Part shown: positions 54,756 through 63,384 of the stretch, one piece after another
Layout of the letters: each line of letters opens with the position of its first letter
Position numbering within the stretch: position 1 is the stretch's first letter
NCBI GenBank assembly: GCA_038148755.1
Contig: JAYQWA010000004.1
Span: forward strand, 68,332-132,331
Origin: UBA5109 sp038148755
Lineage (GTDB): Bacteria > Pseudomonadota > Gammaproteobacteria > Pseudomonadales > Pseudohongiellaceae
DNA: 64,000 bases
Reading direction: 5' to 3'
The notes under the pieces: model-generated
Told to the model about the DNA's origin: nothing
What the model saw: only the letters and a program-made list of their open reading frames with translations
Database searches by the model: none
Made by a program: the position numbers and the translations under genes

Positions 54756-56555
54756 ATGACTAAAGCCTCACTTGTAAAACTGCTGCTGACAACGGGTTTT
54801 GTCACGCTTTTTACAGCCTGTTCCAATACGCAGCTCGAATCGCCTGTTGAAGCCGGAGAGACACTTCCAGCAACAGAGAATAGCGCTGCGATTAACCAGA
54901 CAGCAGAGTCTGAGCCCACAAGGCTGCCCCCTCCAGAGGAAGAAATCGTCTACGGTTCTTTTCCTGAAGACATTCTCACCCGCGTCATTATAGCCGAGAT
55001 GGCCGGACAGCGTGGCTATAACCAGACAGCATTAAATGATTATCTGGCTCTGGCCCGGGAAACCAATGATCTTGGCATCATCCGCAGAGCGGCACTGATT
55101 GCAACTTTTCTTCGCGACAGCGAAGCTTCACTGGAATTAAATGAGTTATGGCTGGCAAAACAACCCGATTCGGAAGAAGCCTTAAAAACATCAGCCTATC
55201 AATTTCTCGCTGTTAACCGTTTAAATGAAGCCCTGGCGCTTTTTGCACATATGCATGAGTTGGGTTATGAGGTTGACTACCGTTTGATCAGCAACAGAGC
55301 CGACAATAATATTGAATTTCAACCCAAACTTATCGACCTGATAAATGAATTTGAAGCGCTGCTGCCAAATCATCCGCAGCATTTCACTTTGCGCCTGGCA
55401 ATGTCACAACTGTATCGCCAGAACAATCAACTGCAGGAAGCCTATGAACTCCTGCATCAACTGGCACTTGAGAATGATGATCCCGTCGATATTCTGGTCG
55501 CCGAAGTGGAAATTCTTGAAGAAATGGGAGAAATCCGCCAGGCCCGCCGTCGCCTGGAAAACAGCCTCGATGATAAGCCGGACAATAAACAGTTACGTTT
55601 TGCTTATGGGCGCAAACTGGTAGAAGACGGTAATTATCGAGATGCCATGGAGCAGTTTGCGACCATTGTTGAGCAGGACCCCCAGGATTTTGAAATGTTG
55701 TATTCCCTGGCCCTGATATCCATTGAAGCAAACCAGCTCGGTGCTGCCAGAAATTATTTCCAGCGTCTGGTTGTCAATGGCGAACGCCTGGATGACGCAC
55801 ACTATTATCTAGCACTGATCAGCGACGAAGAAAATGACCCTGAACAGGCTATAGAACATTACCTGCGGGTCAATGGTGGCAACAATTATCTGATTGCTTT
55901 ACGTAATTATATGGAACTGATGATTGCACAGGAGCGTTATGCAGAAGCCAGTGAACATTTGCGTCAGGTACGTCTGCGCAGGCCCGAAATAAACAGCACT
56001 CTGCTGGCTCTCGAAGGCAGCCTGCTGCTGGATGCAGAAGAATATTATTCAGCCTTTACCTTTTTAAGCCGGGCTATCAACAATTACCCTAATGACACTC
56101 AGCTCCTGCAACTGCGCACCCTGGTCTCTCAGGAACTTGATGATTTTGCCCTGCTGGAACTGGATCTACGCACTATCATGCGTTTAAACCCGAATAATCC
56201 TTCTGCTTTTAATACACTGGGTTACTATCTGGCGGATAAGACTACCCGTTACAGTGAAGCCAAGGAACTGATTGACCGCGCCATCGAATTATCACCGAAT
56301 GATCCAGCCATCATCGACAGTCTGGGCTGGGTGCAGTTTAAACTGGGCATGTATGAAGAAGCTAAAATGAATCTGGAGCGAGCCTTTGAGCTTTTCCCGG
56401 ATCATGAAGTGGCTGCGCATCTGGGTGAAGTCCTGTGGGTAATGGGTAACCGTGAAGCTGCACGCGAAATCTGGCAAGGTGCTTTGGAAACACAGCCCGA
56501 AAGTGAATTTATTCTTACCACCATGCAGCGGCTTGACGCTGAATCAGACAGCTAA
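54756..56555 (+). CDS. TPR-repeat lipoprotein (PA4667-like)
   Basis: A 599-residue outer-membrane-type lipoprotein. The signal ends in FTAC (C22). Ten or more tetratricopeptide repeats fill residues about 70-590, for example the last pair APIIDSLGW-like (here PAIIDSLGWVQFKLGMYEEA) and NLERAFELFPDHEVAAHLGE. It lies next to lolB and ispE, where PA4667-type proteins are found in Pseudomonas. Its precise role is unsettled. Monocistronic start, with lolB 8 nt behind. Confidence 0.9.
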   Translation: MTKASLVKLLLTTGFVTLFTACSNTQLESPVEAGETLPATENSAAINQTAESEPTRLPPPEEEIVYGSFPEDILTRVIIAEMAGQRGYNQTALNDYLALARETNDLGIIRRAALIATFLRDSEASLELNELWLAKQPDSEEALKTSAYQFLAVNRLNEALALFAHMHELGYEVDYRLISNRADNNIEFQPKLIDLINEFEALLPNHPQHFTLRLAMSQLYRQNNQLQEAYELLHQLALENDDPVDILVAEVEILEEMGEIRQARRRLENSLDDKPDNKQLRFAYGRKLVEDGNYRDAMEQFATIVEQDPQDFEMLYSLALISIEANQLGAARNYFQRLVVNGERLDDAHYYLALISDEENDPEQAIEHYLRVNGGNNYLIALRNYMELMIAQERYAEASEHLRQVRLRRPEINSTLLALEGSLLLDAEEYYSAFTFLSRAINNYPNDTQLLQLRTLVSQELDDFALLELDLRTIMRLNPNNPSAFNTLGYYLADKTTRYSEAKELIDRAIELSPNDPAIIDSLGWVQFKLGMYEEAKMNLERAFELFPDHEVAAHLGEVLWVMGNREAAREIWQGALETQPESEFILTTMQRLDAESDS

Positions 56556-56563
56556 CCTTTATT

Positions 56564-57187
56564 ATGCTTCAACTTAGGTCAGCCCGAACGACCTATATTT
56601 TCATCATCGGCCTGTTACTGGCCTCCTGTGCAACAAACTTCCCCCTGATTGACAGAAACTGGGAAGCTCACCAGGCTCTGGCAGCTAATATCGATGACTG
56701 GACACTCCAGGGCCGACTCAATATCAGACAGGTAAACAATTCCGATACTGTCTCCATCAACTGGCAACAGGCACAACAGGACTTTGAAATCAATTTAAGT
56801 GGCGCTTTGGGAATTGGTGCAAGCATGATCACCGGCAATCGACACTCTATTCAATTGCAACAGGGCAACGAAGCGCCTGTCGTAGTAAATAATCTGAGTG
56901 AATTAAGCCGAGATTACTTGGGTTACGAATTTCCGGCCGAGGCTTTACTGTACTGGATCAGGGGCATCCCTGCACCCGACAGACCAGCAGCCCTGGAATT
57001 TAACGACAGTCAATTGCTGGCTCGTCTGCGTCAGGAAGATGCTCAGGGCAATACCTGGCAACTCGACTATGACCGTTATCAGGATTACAACGGCCTAAGC
57101 CTGCCCGGCCGTATACGCATGGAACATCCTGACTATCGTCTGACCTTTATTATCCAGTCCTGGCAAATACAAACCGGAAACTATTGA
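56564..57187 (+). CDS. lolB: Outer-membrane lipoprotein receptor LolB
   Basis: A 207-residue lipoprotein with a lipobox ending in LLASC (C22). LolB accepts lipoproteins from LolA and inserts them in the outer membrane. Family blocks WTLQGRLNIRQ and FEINLSGALGIGASMITG are visible, and LLYWIRGIPAPD carries the aromatic loop. It sits between the TPR gene and ispE, the conserved order. Confidence 0.93.
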   Translation: MLQLRSARTTYIFIIGLLLASCATNFPLIDRNWEAHQALAANIDDWTLQGRLNIRQVNNSDTVSINWQQAQQDFEINLSGALGIGASMITGNRHSIQLQQGNEAPVVVNNLSELSRDYLGYEFPAEALLYWIRGIPAPDRPAALEFNDSQLLARLRQEDAQGNTWQLDYDRYQDYNGLSLPGRIRMEHPDYRLTFIIQSWQIQTGNY

Positions 57188-57203
57188 TCCATCTGTACTC
57201 ACT

Positions 57204-58061
57204 ATGCCTACTATGCTCAGTCTGCCAGCCCCAGCTAAACTCAACCTGTTCTTGCATATCACCGGACGCCGGGATGATGGTTATCACAACCTGCAAACCT
57301 GCTTTCAGCTGCTTGATTATGGTGACAACTTAGAATTTGAGTTACTCAATTCAACAACGCTCAACTTTGAATCAAATCTCACAACAGTCCTGCTCGCTGA
57401 AAACCTCGTCGTTAAAGCTGCCACCTTGTTACAGCAAGCGTCACAGGTAAGCGCTGGCGCCAATATCAAACTGACCAAAGTATTACCTTTGGGAGCCGGT
57501 CTTGGTGGTGGCAGTTCAGATGCAGCTACCACCCTGCTGGCTCTTAATGAACTCTGGAACTGTGGCTTGGATATTAATGAACTGGCTGAGCTGGGTCTGA
57601 CACTAGGTGCCGATGTGCCAGTCTTTATCAGAGGCCACTCCGCCTGGGCTGAAGGTATTGGCGAAAAGCTTAAAGCAGTGACCTTACCCGAACGCTGGTA
57701 TCTGGTTATTACGCCTGATTGCCGGGTCTCTACGGCGGAAATTTTTTGCCACCAGCAATTGACAAGGAACAGCTCGGCCATCACAATACCCGCCTTTCCA
57801 TTTTCGGGTGATTTCACAGACTGCAGAAATGATTGCCAAGCAGTTGCTGTAAAGCTTTACCCCGAAATTGGTGCAGCGCTGAACTGGCTGAATGACTATG
57901 CACCAGCCCGGATGACTGGCACTGGATCAAGCATCTTTGCTGGCTTCAGTAGCAGAGCAGCAGCAGAACAGGTTTTGGCTGATTTACCGACAGAATTAAC
58001 AGGCTTTATAGCTAAAGGAATTAATAAGTCTCCAGTATTACAAGCATTGGGATTTGATTGA
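57204..58061 (+). CDS. ispE: 4-diphosphocytidyl-2-C-methyl-D-erythritol kinase
   Basis: A 285-residue GHMP kinase of the MEP pathway. The substrate motif is PAPAKLNLFLHITGRRDDGYH, and the ATP-binding loop is PLGAGLGGGSSDAATTLLALN (both read in parts). The C-terminal MTGTGSSIFAGF segment completes the fold. Together with ispH in this window it supplies isoprenoid precursors. A tRNA-Gln gene follows directly. Confidence 0.96.
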   Translation: MPTMLSLPAPAKLNLFLHITGRRDDGYHNLQTCFQLLDYGDNLEFELLNSTTLNFESNLTTVLLAENLVVKAATLLQQASQVSAGANIKLTKVLPLGAGLGGGSSDAATTLLALNELWNCGLDINELAELGLTLGADVPVFIRGHSAWAEGIGEKLKAVTLPERWYLVITPDCRVSTAEIFCHQQLTRNSSAITIPAFPFSGDFTDCRNDCQAVAVKLYPEIGAALNWLNDYAPARMTGTGSSIFAGFSSRAAAEQVLADLPTELTGFIAKGINKSPVLQALGFD

Positions 58062-58073
58062 GTCATGATTGAT

Positions 58074-58148
58074 TGGGGTGTAGCCAAGCGGTAAGGCACA
58101 TGGTTTTGATCCATGCATGCGGAGGTTCGAATCCTCCCACCCCAGCCA
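58074..58148 (+). tRNA. tRNA-Gln (anticodon TTG)
   Basis: A complete 75-nt cloverleaf with encoded CCA. The acceptor TGGGGTG pairs with CACCCCA, the D arm is GCCAAGCGGTAAGGC, the anticodon loop TTTTGAT carries TTG, and the T arm is GGAGGTTCGAATCCTCC. It lies between ispE and prs, the usual place in Pseudomonas. Confidence 0.96.
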
Positions 58149-58248
58149 TATATAGCAGGTTCAATGAAAATTAATTTGATAAAAATGCTAGTCACTTTTT
58201 CACAAAAGCTACATTACAAGCATAAGTTACAAGAATAAGGTGCCGGAA

Positions 58249-59199
58249 ATGCCAAAAAGTTTAATGGTATTTAGTGGAAACGCTAATCTGCAACTCGCCG
58301 AAAATGTCGCAAAATGGTTAGGCGTGCCTCTGGGCCGCGCTGACGTACTGCAGTTCAGTGATGGTGAAACCAGCGTTGAACTGAATGAAAACGTCCGCGG
58401 ACAGGATGTGTTTATCATTCAGCCAACCTGCAATCCCACCAATGACAACCTGATGGAATTATTACTGATGGCGGATGCCTTGCATCGTTCATCAGCTGAT
58501 CGCATAACGGCGGTGGTACCTTATTTTGGTTATGCACGCCAGGATCGCCGGGTACGTTCTGCGCGTGTTCCCATCAGCGCAAAAGTTGTTGCAGATATGA
58601 TAGGTGCCGCCGGTGTTGACAGATTATTGACCGTAGATTTGCATGCTGAACAGATACAGGGATTCTTCAGTATTCCTGTTGATAACGTCTATGGCTCCCC
58701 TATTCTGGTCGAAGATGTCAAACATCAGAATTATAAGGATCTGGTCGTTGTGTCCCCTGATATCGGTGGTGTAGTTAGGGCCAGAGCTTTTGCTAAACAA
58801 CTTGACGTTGATCTGGCCATTATTGATAAACGTCGGCCTAAAGCAAATGAATCGCAGGTCATGCATCTGATCGGTGATGTCGCTGACCGTACCTGTCTGA
58901 TTGTCGACGACATGGTCGATACTGCCGGCACTTTATGTAAAGCCGCAGATGCGCTTAAAGAACAAGGTGCCAAGAAAGTCGTTTCCTATGCTACCCATCC
59001 GGTACTTTCAGGAAGCGCCATAGACAATATTAAAAACTCTTCTCTGGATACCCTGGTCGTTACCGACACCATTCCATTGAAAGAAGAAGCAAAGAATTGC
59101 AACAAAATCCGTCAGCTGTCTCTCGCCAAATTTCTGGGTGAGTCAATTCGACGGGTCAGCAATGAAGAATCCGTTAGTGCCATGTTTGATCACAATTGA
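58249..59199 (+). CDS. prs: Ribose-phosphate pyrophosphokinase
   Basis: A 316-residue enzyme making PRPP. The start at 58249 is preferred because AAGG lies eight bases upstream and the family N-terminus is SLMVFSGNAN; a GTG at 58240 would add three residues. Visible motifs are FSDGETSVELNENVRGQD, VDLHAEQIQGFF and CLIVDDMVDTAGTLCKAA, the PRPP-binding loop. The length matches E. coli (315). Confidence 0.97.
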   Translation: MPKSLMVFSGNANLQLAENVAKWLGVPLGRADVLQFSDGETSVELNENVRGQDVFIIQPTCNPTNDNLMELLLMADALHRSSADRITAVVPYFGYARQDRRVRSARVPISAKVVADMIGAAGVDRLLTVDLHAEQIQGFFSIPVDNVYGSPILVEDVKHQNYKDLVVVSPDIGGVVRARAFAKQLDVDLAIIDKRRPKANESQVMHLIGDVADRTCLIVDDMVDTAGTLCKAADALKEQGAKKVVSYATHPVLSGSAIDNIKNSSLDTLVVTDTIPLKEEAKNCNKIRQLSLAKFLGESIRRVSNEESVSAMFDHN

Positions 59200-59287
59200 T
59201 CAGATTCACTAACGGTCTATTAACGGTAAATAAACCCTTTCTGTTATCTGGTCGCAAGTAGCAGAAAGTTAAATTTAGGAGACTATT

Positions 59288-59977
59288 ATGTCCAAGAATG
59301 ATTTTATCCTCGAGGCCAGTCCTCGGGCAGACGTAGGGAAAGGTGCGAGCCGCCGCCTGCGTCGTATAGACGGGAAAATTCCCGCCATTATCTATGGTGC
59401 CGGTGAAGAGCCGACTGCGGTTACCATTCCCCATAAAGACATCATGAAGGCGATTGAAAACCAAGCTTTCTTTTCACACATTATTACCGTCAAGGTTGGT
59501 GATAAAGATGAAAGTGTCATCATCAGGGATCTGCAACGTCACCCTGCCAAACCCAGGATCATGCACGCAGACTTTTTACGTGTCAGTGCGGATCAGGCCA
59601 TTACAGTCAGAGTCCCATTACATTTCGTCAATGAAGACAAGTGTATTGGCGTGAAACAGGAAGGCGGTATTATTGACCATATGATCAATGAGCTGGAAGT
59701 TTCCTGTTTACCTGGCAATCTGCCTGAGTACATTGAAGTCTTCATGGCAGAGCTGAAAGTTGGCGAGTCTATTCATATTTCAGACCTGGCATTACCTGAA
59801 GGTGTGTCCAGTGTCGAGTTAAGTCATGGTGAAGATCATAACCAGGTAGTTGCTGCTTGTGTTCTGCCAAGAGCTGAAGTTGAACAGACGGAGTCAGATG
59901 AAGGGGCTGGAGCAGAAGCCGAAAGCGATGACTCTAGTGCTTCTGATGCCGACGACGGCGATAAAGCCGACGAGTAA
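59288..59977 (+). CDS. rplY: 50S ribosomal protein L25/general stress protein Ctc
   Basis: A 229-residue 5S rRNA-binding protein of the long CTC type. The N-terminal domain (1-95) contains EASPRADVGKGASRRLRR. A second beta domain continues to about 185. The final 40 residues are a Glu/Asp/Ser-rich acidic tail. E. coli L25 has only the first domain. It is followed by pth 25 nt downstream, a pairing that is widely conserved. Confidence 0.96.
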   Translation: MSKNDFILEASPRADVGKGASRRLRRIDGKIPAIIYGAGEEPTAVTIPHKDIMKAIENQAFFSHIITVKVGDKDESVIIRDLQRHPAKPRIMHADFLRVSADQAITVRVPLHFVNEDKCIGVKQEGGIIDHMINELEVSCLPGNLPEYIEVFMAELKVGESIHISDLALPEGVSSVELSHGEDHNQVVAACVLPRAEVEQTESDEGAGAEAESDDSSASDADDGDKADE

Positions 59978-60002
59978 ACGGCTCTTTTAATCCTGATATC
60001 AC

Positions 60003-60617
60003 ATGAGTGGAATCAAGTTAATTGTTGGCCTGGGCAACCCGGGCCAACAATATCGCTTTACCCGCCATAATGCCGGGGCCATGTTTCTGGAAACCCTGTG
60101 TGATGATTATCAGGGTGAACTGAAAGCTGAAAATAAATTTTTTGGTTTAAGTGGCAGGATTGACATAAACGGCGAGGATATTCGCCTGCTTTTCCCCTCA
60201 ACTTATATGAATAACAGTGGCCAGGCTGTTGCAGCCATAGCCAGTTATTTCAAAATTGAACCTTTGGACATCCTGGTTGCTTATGATGAACTTGATCTGC
60301 CTGTTGGCACTACCCGTTTAAAAAAAGGGGGCGGCCATGGTGGGCATAACGGGCTACGGGATATTATTAAAGCGCTAGGCAGCCAAGATTTTAATCGCCT
60401 GAGAATTGGCATCGGACATCCCGGGGAAGCCAGCAAAGTCAGTAACTATGTGTTGAGCGAACCATCAAAAGCGGATGCTGATCAGATTCAGGCTGATATT
60501 GATAAATCCATCGTCATTTTACCCCTGCTGGTTAAAGGTGAGTTTCAGGAAGCCATGCTAAAACTGCACACGCAACCGCAAGACAGTAACAAGAAGGAAG
60601 CAGAAGATGGGAATTAA
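60003..60617 (+). CDS. pth: Peptidyl-tRNA hydrolase
   Basis: A 204-residue enzyme recycling peptidyl-tRNA. The catalytic His is in GLGNPGQQYRFTRHNAG. Other conserved parts are STYMNNSGQAV, YDELDLPVG and KGGGHGGHNGLRDI. It overlaps ychF by 11 nt and follows rplY. Confidence 0.97.
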   Translation: MSGIKLIVGLGNPGQQYRFTRHNAGAMFLETLCDDYQGELKAENKFFGLSGRIDINGEDIRLLFPSTYMNNSGQAVAAIASYFKIEPLDILVAYDELDLPVGTTRLKKGGGHGGHNGLRDIIKALGSQDFNRLRIGIGHPGEASKVSNYVLSEPSKADADQIQADIDKSIVILPLLVKGEFQEAMLKLHTQPQDSNKKEAEDGN

Positions 60618-61698
60618 ATCTGGCATCGTTGGCTTGCCCAATGTCGGTAAATCAACCTTGTTCAATGCACTGACCAAGGCAGGCATTGCGGCAGAAAATT
60701 TTCCTTTTTGTACCATTGAACCAAACTCAGGTATCGTCGCGATTCCTGATCCACGTCTTGATGCCCTGACTGACATTGTTAAGCCGGAAAAAACCATTGC
60801 TACCACCATGGAGTTTGTTGATATTGCCGGACTGGTTGCCGGTGCCTCTAAAGGCGAAGGCCTGGGTAACAAGTTTCTTGCCAATATCCGTGAATGTGAC
60901 GCTATTGCCCATGTCGTGCGCTGCTTTGAAGACTCCAATGTTGTGCACGTGGCAAACACCATCAGCCCTAAAGATGACATTGAAACCATTAACACCGAAC
61001 TGGCTCTTGCTGATCTGGAATCCGTTGAAAAAGCACTGGAAAAAACCAGCAAGAATGCCAAAAGCGGAGACAAGGATTTAATTAAACTCAAAGGTCTGCT
61101 GGAAAAGGTCCATGCACATCTGAACGAAACCAAACCCGTGCGCAGCCTGAATCTCAACAAGGATGAACTGGCTGATATCTATAATCTGCACCTGCTTACC
61201 ATCAAACCAACCCTTTATATCGCCAATGTCGATGAAGAAGGTTTCGAGAATAATCCTCATCTGGATCTGGTCAGAGAAATTGCCGCCAGTGAAGGTGCCG
61301 AAGTCGTTGTCGTCTGCAACAAACTCGAAGCCGAAATCGCCGAGCTGGAAGATGATGAAAAGATGGAGTTCCTGACCGACCTGGGTATGGAAGAACCCGG
61401 ACTCGACCGCGTAATCAGGGCCGGTTATAAGCTACTCGGTCTGCAAACTTATTTCACGGCGGGCGTGAAAGAAGTCCGTGCCTGGACAGTTAAAGTCGGC
61501 GCCACGGCACCGAAAGCCGCCGCCGTGATTCATACGGATTTTGAGAAAGGTTTTATCCGCGCTGAAGTCATTGCCTATGACGACTTTATTCAATACAAAG
61601 GCGAACTGGGTGCCAAGGATGCCGGCAAGTGGCGCCTGGAAGGCAAGGAATATATTGTGCAGGATGGCGATGTTGTGCACTTCAGATTTAATGTCTAA
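60607..61698 (+). CDS. ychF: Redox-regulated ATPase YchF (Obg-family)
   Basis: A 363-residue P-loop protein with GLPNVGKSTLFNALT (G1), DIAGLVAGASKGEGLGNKF (G3), and NVDEEGF in place of NKxD, which makes it prefer ATP. A C-terminal TGS domain ends in YIVQDGDVVHFRFNV. It is the last housekeeping gene before the tRNA-Met integration site. It overlaps pth by 11 nt. Confidence 0.97.
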   Translation: MGIKSGIVGLPNVGKSTLFNALTKAGIAAENFPFCTIEPNSGIVAIPDPRLDALTDIVKPEKTIATTMEFVDIAGLVAGASKGEGLGNKFLANIRECDAIAHVVRCFEDSNVVHVANTISPKDDIETINTELALADLESVEKALEKTSKNAKSGDKDLIKLKGLLEKVHAHLNETKPVRSLNLNKDELADIYNLHLLTIKPTLYIANVDEEGFENNPHLDLVREIAASEGAEVVVVCNKLEAEIAELEDDEKMEFLTDLGMEEPGLDRVIRAGYKLLGLQTYFTAGVKEVRAWTVKVGATAPKAAAVIHTDFEKGFIRAEVIAYDDFIQYKGELGAKDAGKWRLEGKEYIVQDGDVVHFRFNV

Positions 61699-61753
61699 GC
61701 TTGACAAAAAACCGTCAAATAGCCAGAATGCGCACCCTTCTGATTCGAGTTTT

Positions 61754-61830
61754 GGCTACGTAGCTCAGCTGGTTAGAGCACAGCATTCATAATGCTGGGG
61801 TCGGTGGTTCAAGTCCACCCGTAGCTACCA
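61754..61830 (+). tRNA. tRNA-Met (elongator, anticodon CAT)
   Basis: A 77-nt cloverleaf with encoded CCA. The acceptor GGCTACG pairs with CGTAGCT (with a G-T pair at position 1), and the D arm is GCTCAGCTGGTTAGAGC. The anticodon stem-loop CAGCATTCATAATGCTG carries CAT, and the T arm is GGTGGTTCAAGTCCACC. The acceptor begins GG and is fully paired, so it is elongator rather than initiator tRNA. Its 3' end is the attachment site of the downstream element. Confidence 0.95.
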
Positions 61831-62162
61831 AACTCTTTTCCTCTAATTTCCCTATTAGTCAAAAATACCCTATTTATATAGTGTTTTAATTAAAATCTGG
61901 TCTATAGTGGTCTTTAGAAGTTTACCTATATAGCGTCATTTTGACGGTATATCTGACAGTTTAAAATATCATTTTTAGCCATATACCGTCATTGATGGAG
62001 TCTGCTATAAGACACAAGTTAACTGCCACTGCAGTTAAGCAAGTAAAACCTTACACCAAAGCTCAGAAGCTTGCCGATGGGGCCTGACTTTATCTCTATG
62101 TTCATCCCCAGGGCGGCAAATACTGGCGATTTGACTATCGCTTCACTGATAAACTTAAGACC
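61821..62162 (+). repeat. Direct repeat copy 1: tRNA 3' end plus integrase leader and N-terminus
   Basis: This 342-bp stretch is repeated at 63385-63726 with only two mismatches seen (at 61827 and 62156). It starts in the last ten bases of tRNA-Met and ends inside the integrase coding region. Within it GACGGTATAT (61943-61952) and ATATACCGTC (61981-61990) form a perfect inverted repeat just before the integrase ATG. Confidence 0.92.
61995..62162 (+). pseudogene. Integrase 5' fragment, copy 1
   Basis: The ATG at 61995 opens a frame whose product begins ESAIRHKLTATAVKQVKPY, the arm-binding N-terminus (DUF4102) of P4-type tyrosine integrases. A TGA after 30 codons (62085-62087) interrupts it, where family members continue into LYLYVHPQG. 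After 62162 the sequence departs from the second copy and no integrase follows. It is a truncated remnant. Confidence 0.85.
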
Positions 62163-62475
62163 GAAATGGTCTGGCACTAACATCATCTATAGCATAATCA
62201 AATCTTGTCGTATTTGTTGTTTCAGTTAAAGTTTCTATAGATGAATCATCTAAGATCGACGGGTTATTTAATGTCAACTCATATGCGTAACCATAACTAT
62301 TGTCATCGCCGTAAACAGTATCAGATAAATAAATTATAGTTTGAGAATTAGAATTTATGTCAGAACAACTTAGGTATAAATTTTCTTCTAATATATATCT
62401 TAGATTACTCTGAAATAATGCGCTCTTTGAAAGGATTACTATTGAAATAATGCTAATTAATAACTTTATTTTCAT
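62155..62475 (-). CDS. Hypothetical small protein with a signal-like N-terminus
   Basis: A 106-residue frame beginning with a hydrophobic signal-like segment (KIKLLISIISIVILSKSAL). The mature part is rich in Asn, Ser, Asp and Tyr and resembles no known family. Its last codons run into the end of the integrase repeat at 62155-62162, so the original 3' end may have been lost when the elements joined. No ribosome site is evident. It may be a truncated cargo gene. Confidence 0.4.
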   Translation of the reverse strand: MKIKLLISIISIVILSKSALFQSNLRYILEENLYLSCSDINSNSQTIIYLSDTVYGDDNSYGYAYELTLNNPSILDDSSIETLTETTNTTRFDYAIDDVSARPFRS

Positions 62476-62606
62476 TATTTACAAAAACATTAAAATTTAT
62501 TTGGTGCTATATATTATCATTACTCGAAGTAAGCATAATTTTTCAAGATAAAATTCAGGATTTATTAATTTCAATCAAGCTTATTATTTATAAATTTTGA
62601 AGTGCT

Positions 62607-62711
62607 CTAATCATCATCAAATTTTTTAAATTCTTTAACAGTTAGGTATAGCCCTATAAACATGAGTGTAAATACTACTACCGCAACATAAAGAATAGTT
62701 GGATTACTCAT
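62607..62711 (-). CDS. 34-residue single-pass membrane protein
   Basis: A tiny frame from ATG 62711 to TAG. One central hydrophobic helix (ILYVAVVVFTLMFIGLYLTV) is followed by a charged KEFKKFDDD tail. The ATG overlaps the preceding gene's TGA as ATGA, the typical mark of translational coupling. The length and coupling suggest a small membrane subunit or regulator. No family was recognised. Confidence 0.6.
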   Translation of the reverse strand: MSNPTILYVAVVVFTLMFIGLYLTVKEFKKFDDD

Positions 62712-62887
62712 TTTTTACCCCCGGACATTGACATTAGTTTGAAGTAAATACCGAAACATAAAATTGATGGCACCCATACTGCAGTGAATAATCCTTCATC
62801 ATACTGACCAGAGAACCATAGATAAGCCGACACAAAAAATGAAATAGTTACAGCTACTAAAATAAAAATATCTGATTTTTTAAACAC
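62708..62887 (-). CDS. 59-residue two-helix membrane protein
   Basis: Starts with GTG at 62887, with AGGAG (62894-62898 on the complement) six bases upstream. Two hydrophobic helices (DIFILVAVTISFFVSAYLWF and TAVWVPSILCFGIYFKLM) are joined by a GQYDEGLF loop, with a basic GGKK end. It couples by ATGA to the 34-residue gene and follows the 61-residue gene by 14 nt. It is too short for automatic gene callers. Unknown function. Confidence 0.65.
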   Translation of the reverse strand: MFKKSDIFILVAVTISFFVSAYLWFSGQYDEGLFTAVWVPSILCFGIYFKLMSMSGGKK

Positions 62888-62901
62888 CTAAGTCTCCTAA
62901 A

Positions 62902-63087
62902 TCAATCGTGATAGCCTATGGCGGCAAGTAAACAACCCATTACCGCAATGGCAGCAATGCTTCTAATACCTGAATGTCCTAGTATTTCAAAGTTATCAAT
63001 TTCCAAAAAACCAGCAAATATCAAGAGGCAGGATATAACAGATATTACTATCAGGGATATCCCCACTGATATGAAAAGCTTTTTCAT
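62902..63087 (-). CDS. 61-residue two-helix membrane protein
   Basis: An ATG at 63087 opens two hydrophobic helices (LFISVGISLIVISVISCLLI and IAAIAVMGCLLAAIGY) linked by a polar GFLEIDNFEILGHSGIRS loop. It is the first gene of a three-gene minus-strand cassette with the 59- and 34-residue proteins. No ribosome site is obvious. No known family, but a real gene is supported by the tight organisation. Confidence 0.6.
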   Translation of the reverse strand: MKKLFISVGISLIVISVISCLLIFAGFLEIDNFEILGHSGIRSIAAIAVMGCLLAAIGYHD

Positions 63088-63384
63088 TGGTGCTTGGACG
63101 CTGTCATTTTTTTACCTAAAACACTAAATCAGACGTTCAATGTACGTTAAAAGTTCGTAACTAGATTAATAATTTATAAATTACTTATCGATTTTAGCCT
63201 TAAGCTTCCATTTATCATCTCAGATATATCTACTCTGATGAGGCTATCGGAGAGAAAATGATACGAACTTTGAAGGTGTGATTAATGAAATTATATTACG
63301 GTATAAATGGCGGTATATAAATTTAAAAATAAAAATATTATTTTAAAACAATAAGATAAGTTAATTATTCAGGCTAACCCGTAG
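63088..63384. other. AT-rich spacer of the island
   Basis: No convincing gene. A GGTATA-containing stretch near 63299-63320 echoes the repeats upstream of the integrase. The end (63377-63391) carries ACCCGTAG followed by GTAGCTGCC, an imperfect copy of the tRNA-Met 3' end, likely an old attachment junction. Confidence 0.5.

Noticed and set aside
61541..61792. Frame running from ychF into tRNA-Met
   Set aside because: It overlaps conserved ychF coding in another frame and enters a tRNA.
62918..63127. Plus-strand frame opposite the 61-residue membrane protein
   Set aside because: Antisense of the small membrane gene, polar composition, no ribosome site.
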